DNA of 10,038 nt, taken from Candidatus Tectimicrobiota bacterium (GTDB taxonomy: Bacteria > UBA8248). The notes under the pieces were generated by a model. The model saw nothing but the letters and a program-made list of their open reading frames with translations. It did not search any database and was not told the DNA's origin. Below are positions 6,816 through 10,038 of the stretch, one piece after another (the stretch's first letter is position 1; each line of letters begins with the position of its first letter). A program made the position numbers and the translations under genes. The stretch spans positions 1 through 10,038 of the forward strand of contig JACPCT010000223.1 of the NCBI GenBank assembly GCA_016184445.1, written 5' to 3'.

Positions 6816-7215
6816 ACCAAATCTCGCAGATCAGCTCTCCCCCCACCCCCTGGGCCCGGGCCTCCTCGTCGGTGAGGATTCCCTTCGGGGTGGTGAGGAT
6901 GGCGATCCCCATGCCGTTCAGCACCTTGGGGATGGACTCCTTGCCCACGTACACGCGGCGCCCGGGCTTGCTCACCCGGCGCAGGCCGCTCAGGGGGCTG
7001 CGCCCCTTCACGGCGGGCTTCAGGCTGACCACCAAGCGCGCCTGGCCGCCCGGGCCCGGCTTCGTCTCGTAGCTCTGGATGAAGCCCTGCGCCCGGAGGA
7101 TGCCCAGGATCTCGTTCTTCATCCGGCCGCCGGGAACCTCCACCTGGACGTGGCCGGCCCGCAGGGCGTTGCGGACGCGGGTGAGGAGGTCCGCGATGGG
7201 ATCCGTCATGCTCAT
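6814..7215 (-). CDS. rpsH: 30S ribosomal protein S8
   Basis: S8 is a primary binder of the 16S rRNA central domain; in E. coli it also represses the spc operon. The protein is 133 residues. It begins MSMTDPIADLLTRVRNA, has MKNEIL at 32-37, SKPGRRVYV at 82-90 and the C-terminal rRNA-binding segment LTTPKGILTDEEAR at 107-120, ending GGELICEIW. Two ATGs are available (7215 and 7209). The first is preferred because GGGGAGGAG lies 7 nt before it. The gene is 16 nt after rpsN and 10 nt before rplF. Confidence 0.97.
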   Translation of the reverse strand: MSMTDPIADLLTRVRNALRAGHVQVEVPGGRMKNEILGILRAQGFIQSYETKPGPGGQARLVVSLKPAVKGRSPLSGLRRVSKPGRRVYVGKESIPKVLNGMGIAILTTPKGILTDEEARAQGVGGELICEIW

Positions 7216-7231
7216 GCCGCTGCTCCTCCCC

Positions 7232-7417
7232 TCACCAGCTCGACTTTGTCACTCCGGGGACCTCTCCCTGCAGGGCGAGGTTCCGGAAGCAAATCCTGCA
7301 CAGCTTGAAGCGCCTCAGGTAGCCGCGCGGCCGCCCGCAACGCTCGCAGCGGTTGTGGAAGCGGACCCCGAACTTCGGCTTCTTGAGCTGCTTGGCAATC
7401 TTGCACAGCTTGGCCAA
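7232..7417 (-). CDS. rpsN: 30S ribosomal protein S14, type Z (zinc-binding)
   Basis: S14 completes the 30S head near the tRNA sites. This is the short 61-residue type with a four-cysteine zinc site: Cys24, Cys27, Cys40 and Cys43 (CERC...CRIC). The end [11 protein letters not shown] is the family signature. The start is TTG at 7417, giving [10 protein letters not shown], with GGAGG 5 nt upstream. The position between rplE and rpsH is the standard one. An extra Cys5 near the N-terminus is not part of the metal site. Confidence 0.97.
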   Translation of the reverse strand: MAKLCKIAKQLKKPKFGVRFHNRCERCGRPRGYLRRFKLCRICFRNLALQGEVPGVTKSSW

Positions 7418-7433
7418 TGCGACCTCCGCCCTC

Positions 7434-7985
7434 TCAGTTCGCCCGGAAGGGGACCCCCAGCAGCCGCAGGAGGGCCCTCCCTTCCTCGTCCGTCTTGGCG
7501 GTAGTGGAGATGACCACCCCCATGCCGCGCGGCTTGTCCACCTTGTCCACGTCGATCTCCGGGAAGATCAGCTGGTCCCGGATCCCCAGGCTGAAGTTCC
7601 CCCGGCCGTCGAATGCCTTCTGGCTCACCCCGCGGAAGTCGCGCACGCGGGGCAGGACCACGTTCAGCAGGCGATCGAGGAAGTCCCACATCTTCACCCC
7701 CCGCAGGGTGACCATCGCCCCCACCGGCATCCCCGCCCGGAGCTTGAAGTTGGCGATCGACTTGCGGGCCCGGGTCACCACGGGCTTCTGCCCGGCGATG
7801 AGGGTCAGCTCCCCCACCCCGTTCTCCAGCGCCGAGGCGTTCGAGACGGCCTCGCCCAGCCCCATGTTCACCGTGACCTTGACCACGCGCGGCACCTGCA
7901 TGAGGTTCGTGTAGCCGAACTCCTTGCGCAGTTGTTCCGCCACCTGGGTGCGGTAGAACTCAAGCATCCGCGGTACGTATGCCAT
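7434..7985 (-). CDS. rplE: 50S ribosomal protein L5
   Basis: L5 binds 5S rRNA and forms the B1b bridge and P-site tRNA contact in the central protuberance. The protein is 183 residues from the ATG at 7985 ([15 protein letters not shown]). Signatures are VNMGLGEA (39-46), [19 protein letters not shown] (62-80), [15 protein letters not shown] (82-96) and [20 protein letters not shown] (154-173). An upstream in-frame TTG at 7997 is rejected: GGAG at 7995-7992 is 6 nt from the ATG and overlaps the TTG. It lies 18 nt after rplX and 16 nt before rpsN. Confidence 0.97.
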   Translation of the reverse strand: MAYVPRMLEFYRTQVAEQLRKEFGYTNLMQVPRVVKVTVNMGLGEAVSNASALENGVGELTLIAGQKPVVTRARKSIANFKLRAGMPVGAMVTLRGVKMWDFLDRLLNVVLPRVRDFRGVSQKAFDGRGNFSLGIRDQLIFPEIDVDKVDKPRGMGVVISTTAKTDEEGRALLRLLGVPFRAN

Positions 7986-7991
7986 CCCTCG

Positions 7992-7995
7992 CTCC
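7992..7995 (-). promoter_or_regulatory. Ribosome binding site deciding the rplE start
   Basis: GGAG is 6 nt before the ATG at 7985 and overlaps the alternative TTG at 7997. The ATG is therefore the likely start. Confidence 0.65.
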
Positions 7996-8003
7996 AAACG
8001 CCC

Positions 8004-8339
8004 CTAGACCGTGTCCAGGAGCTCGCCGCTGCGCTGCGTCACGCGGACGCGGCGGCCGTCCTCCAGGCGCTTGCGCTGCACCCGCGAGGCCTTGCCGGTC
8101 TTGGGATCCACGGGCAGCACGTTGCTGATGTGGATCTTCCCCTCGCGCTCGATGATGCCCCCCTGCTGCCCCGCCTGGCGGGCCTTGGTGTGGCGCTTCA
8201 CGATGTTGAGCTTCTCCACGAGGACGCGGCCCTCCTCCTTGAGGACGCGGAGAACCTTGCCGCGCTTGCCCTTCTCGCGGCCGGCGATCACCTCGACGAT
8301 GTCGCCCTTCTTCACATGGGTCTTTCCGTTACCGGCCAT
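8004..8339 (-). CDS. rplX: 50S ribosomal protein L24
   Basis: L24 is an early 50S assembly initiator that binds the 5' domain of 23S rRNA near the exit tunnel. The protein is 111 residues. A KOW motif spans about 9-32 ([19 protein letters not shown]), followed by [15 protein letters not shown] (41-55), [15 protein letters not shown] and a basic C-terminal strand. The ATG at 8339 is preceded by GTGAGG, which overlaps the rplN stop region 9 nt upstream. The start and length are normal. Confidence 0.97.
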   Translation of the reverse strand: MAGNGKTHVKKGDIVEVIAGREKGKRGKVLRVLKEEGRVLVEKLNIVKRHTKARQAGQQGGIIEREGKIHISNVLPVDPKTGKASRVQRKRLEDGRRVRVTQRSGELLDTV

Positions 8340-8348
8340 CAGCGGACC

Positions 8349-8717
8349 TCACAGGACCTCGGGGGCCAGGGAGACGATGCGCATGAAGCGCTTGCGCCTC
8401 AGCTCCCGCGCCACCGGGCCGAAGATGCGGGTGCCCACCGGCTCGCGCACGTCGTTGATGATGACCACGGCGTTGTCGTCGAACCGGATGTAGGTGCCGT
8501 CCTCCCGGCCCATCTCCTTGACCGTGCGGACCACCACGGCCTTGCGGACCTCGCCCTTCTTGACCGCGGCGTTGGGCGTGGCCTCCTTGACGGCGACCAC
8601 GATCACGTCGCCCAGCCGCGCGTAGCGCCGCCGCGTGCCGCCCAGGACCTTGATGCACTGAACCTTCTTGGCCCCGGAGTTGTCGGCAACGCCGCACATG
8701 GTTCGCATCTGGATCAT
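8349..8717 (-). CDS. rplN: 50S ribosomal protein L14
   Basis: L14 lies at the subunit interface, forms bridges B5/B8 and contacts L19. The protein is 122 residues, exactly the usual length. Signatures are [24 protein letters not shown] (10-27), [14 protein letters not shown] and the terminal [13 protein letters not shown]. The ATG at 8717 follows GGAGGAGAGGGCAGG. It lies 24 nt after rpsQ and 9 nt before rplX. Confidence 0.97.
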   Translation of the reverse strand: MIQMRTMCGVADNSGAKKVQCIKVLGGTRRRYARLGDVIVVAVKEATPNAAVKKGEVRKAVVVRTVKEMGREDGTYIRFDDNAVVIINDVREPVGTRIFGPVARELRRKRFMRIVSLAPEVL

Positions 8718-8741
8718 CGGGCCTGCCCTCTCCTCCGCCCG

Positions 8742-9005
8742 CTACTTAGAGTGCTCGATCACCTCGAGCAGGCGCCAACGCTTGCGCCGGCTGAGGGGAC
8801 GGGTCTCGACGATGCGCACCCGGTCGCCGATCTGGAGCGCGTTCCCGTCGTCGTGCACGAGGTATTTCTTCCTCCGCCGGATGACCCGCTTGAACTTGGA
8901 GTGGGAGAACGTCCGCGTGACGAGCACGGCGGCCGTCTTGTCCATCTTGTTGCTGACCACCACCCCGATGCGGACCTTGCGGCGGCCCCGTTCGCTCTCC
9001 GCCAT
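8742..9005 (-). CDS. rpsQ: 30S ribosomal protein S17
   Basis: S17 is an OB-fold primary binder of 16S rRNA helices 7 and 11, important for early 30S assembly. The protein is 87 residues. It has the family core VGVVSN-like segment GVVVSNKMDKTAAVLV (14-29), KKYLVHDD (46-53) and the signature GDRVRIVETRPLSRRKRW (60-77). The ATG at 9005 is only 3 nt past the rpmC stop, so its ribosome binding site must lie inside the rpmC end (GGAGGG-rich sequence). Confidence 0.97.
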   Translation of the reverse strand: MAESERGRRKVRIGVVVSNKMDKTAAVLVTRTFSHSKFKRVIRRRKKYLVHDDGNALQIGDRVRIVETRPLSRRKRWRLLEVIEHSK

Positions 9006-9008
9006 GCC

Positions 9009-9218
9009 TCACTTCCCTCCCGCGGAGGCCTCGGCCTCCCGCTGCTGCCTGGTGGTGAGAACCCGCGCGAGATCGCGCTTGAGGTTCCGGATGCGGGCCG
9101 TGTTGTCGAGCTGGCCGGTCGCCTTCCGGAACTTCAGGTTGAAGAGCTCCCGCCGGATCTCGCCCTCCTTCTGGACCAGCTCCTCGGGGCTCAGCTCGCG
9201 GACCTGGGCGAACTTCAC
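9009..9218 (-). CDS. rpmC: 50S ribosomal protein L29
   Basis: L29 is a two-helix protein at the tunnel exit that contacts L23 and helps form the trigger factor/SRP docking area. The protein is 69 residues. It begins [14 protein letters not shown], with [19 protein letters not shown] (25-43) and [12 protein letters not shown]. The start is GTG at 9218, 5 nt after GGAGGT, and it overlaps the rplP stop as GTGA. The frame is open further upstream, but that part is a shadow of rplP. Confidence 0.96.
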   Translation of the reverse strand: MKFAQVRELSPEELVQKEGEIRRELFNLKFRKATGQLDNTARIRNLKRDLARVLTTRQQREAEASAGGK

Positions 9219-9634
9219 TGCGCACCTCCGTGCGTGTTCACGACCCGCGTCTTGCAGGGCAGCTTGTGGGCCGCCAGGCGCAGGGCTTCCCTCGCCACGG
9301 CCCCGGTGACACCGTCCATCTCGTAGAGGATGCGGCCCGCCTGCACCGGGGCGACCCACGCCTCGGGGGTGCCCTTGCCCTTCCCCATGCGGACCTCGGC
9401 GGGCTTCTTGCTCACGGGCTTGTCGGGGAAGACCCGGATCCAGATGCGCCCCCCGCGCTTGATGTGGCGGGTCATGGCGATGCGCGCCGCCTCGATCTGG
9501 CGAGCCGTGATGCGCACCGTCTCCAGCGCCTGGAGGCCGTAGGTGCCAAAGGCCAGGTCGGTCCCCCGGCTCGCGGCTCCCCGCGTGCGGCCCTTCTGCT
9601 GCTTGCGGTACTTCGTCCGCTTGGGCTGCAACAT
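9215..9634 (-). CDS. rplP: 50S ribosomal protein L16
   Basis: L16 is a 50S protein near the A-site tRNA and peptidyl transferase centre, added late in assembly. The protein is 139 residues. It begins [16 protein letters not shown], has [15 protein letters not shown] (23-37), [16 protein letters not shown], the [10 protein letters not shown] loop (82-91) and the end [12 protein letters not shown]. The ATG at 9634 follows GGGGAAGAGCC. It lies 22 nt after rpsC and overlaps rpmC by 4 nt. Confidence 0.97.
   Translation of the reverse strand: MLQPKRTKYRKQQKGRTRGAASRGTDLAFGTYGLQALETVRITARQIEAARIAMTRHIKRGGRIWIRVFPDKPVSKKPAEVRMGKGKGTPEAWVAPVQAGRILYEMDGVTGAVAREALRLAAHKLPCKTRVVNTHGGAQ
9224..9229 (-). 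promoter_or_regulatory. Ribosome binding site of rpmC
   Basis: GGAGGT is 5 nt before the GTG at 9218, within the rplP 3' end. It fixes the GTG start of L29. Confidence 0.75.
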
Positions 9635-9656
9635 GGCTCTTCCCCGCTCCGTCCCG

Positions 9657-10038
9657 CTAGGCCGAGGGCGCCTCGGCCGGCTGCTGCGGCCGCCGCCGCG
9701 ACGACCGGATCATCTCGCCCCGGAAGATCCAAACCTTCACCCCGATGGCCCCGTAGGTCGTCCGGGCCTCGGCGAAGCCGTAGTCGATGTCGGCCCGCAG
9801 GGTCTGGAGCGGCACCCGCCCCTCCCGGTACCACTCGGACCGCGCGATCTCCGCCCCCCCGAGCCGCCCCGCGCAGCGCACCTTGATCCCCTTGGCGCCG
9901 AAGCGGAGGGCGGAGGTGACGGCCTTCTTCATGGCCCGGCGGAAGGCGATGCGCCGCTCGAGCTGCATGGCGATGTTCTCGGCCACGAGCTGGGCGTCCA
10001 CCTCGGCCTTCCGGACCTCCTTGATGTTCACGTAGATC
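9657..10038 (-). CDS. rpsC: 30S ribosomal protein S3, C-terminal part (5' end outside window)
   Basis: S3 lines the mRNA entry channel of the 30S head. Only the last 127 codons are visible; the frame is open to the window edge (I-Y-V-N-I-K-E-V), so the N-terminal KH domain, about 85-100 residues, lies beyond 10038. The visible part has [49 protein letters not shown] and the strand VWIFRGEMI of the S3 C-terminal domain, then a short tail rich in Arg, Gln and Pro. The stop is TAG at 9659-9657. A GTG at 10031 is an internal codon, not a start. Confidence 0.96.
   Translation of the reverse strand, partial: IYVNIKEVRKAEVDAQLVAENIAMQLERRIAFRRAMKKAVTSALRFGAKGIKVRCAGRLGGAEIARSEWYREGRVPLQTLRADIDYGFAEARTTYGAIGVKVWIFRGEMIRSSRRRPQQPAEAPSA

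Noticed and set aside
7986..7997. TTG at 7997 as start of rplE.
   Set aside because: It overlaps the GGAG that serves the ATG at 7985, and no binding site lies before it at good spacing.
7353..9326. Long plus-strand open frame of 657 codons opposite rplE-rplX-rplN-rpsQ-rpmC.
   Set aside because: It is antisense to five intact r-protein genes, rich in His/Leu/Ala/Asp as expected for a high-GC shadow, and matches no family I recognise.
1..10038. CRISPR arrays, tRNA/rRNA genes, insertion sequences, defence or mobile genes.
   Set aside because: Apart from the 99-bp and 15-bp repeats I see no repeat array, inverted terminal repeats or transposase. The strand opposite the r-protein genes contains only shadow frames.

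Overview
This window is one dense ribosomal-protein gene cluster, transcribed entirely on the minus strand. It corresponds to the end of the S10 operon, the whole spc operon and the start of the alpha operon. In transcription order (right to left) it reads rpsC (5' end outside the window) - rplP - rpmC - rpsQ - rplN - rplX - rplE - rpsN - rpsH - rplF - rplR - rpsE - rpmD - rplO - secY - adk - map - infA - rpmJ - rpsM - rpsK - rpsD. Gaps between intact genes are 3-30 nt or short stop/start overlaps. I see no promoter, terminator, RNA gene, CRISPR array, transposon or gene-free stretch above 110 nt.

The organism is a high-GC bacterium: third codon positions are mostly G/C, and long spurious ORFs occur on the opposite strand. 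It uses TTG or GTG starts freely (rpsD, rpsK, rpsN with TTG; adk, rplR, rpmC with GTG). adk-map-infA-rpmJ between secY and rpsM is a widespread bacterial arrangement. The zinc-binding forms of S14, S4, L36 and adenylate kinase are all present. A lineage such as Methylomirabilota/Rokubacteria or a deltaproteobacterial-type group would fit, but this is a weak inference. The genes work together: the r-proteins build both ribosomal subunits, IF-1 acts in initiation, SecY is the export channel served by ribosomes, methionine aminopeptidase trims nascent N-termini, and adenylate kinase balances adenine nucleotides.

Region by region: 4600-10038 is an ordinary, intact S10/spc segment, apart from a perfect 15-bp tandem duplication inside rplR. 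At about 4599 the end of rplO is joined directly to the inside of secY: the rplO stop, the spacer and the secY start are missing. 1104-3330 (adk to rpsM) is intact, with an N-terminally extended IF-1. From 1103 to 1 the sequence is disturbed. rpsK lacks about 25 conserved codons and is frameshifted. Its last 28 codons plus flank form an exact 99-bp direct repeat, present at 761-859 and again at 1-99 downstream of rpsD, where rpoA would usually follow.

I found no convincing new biological system. The most notable signals are the broken joins in essential genes and the 99-bp repeat whose edge coincides with one of them. These look more like assembly errors than biology. The IF-1 extension and the L18 duplication are the more plausible real, modest novelties.
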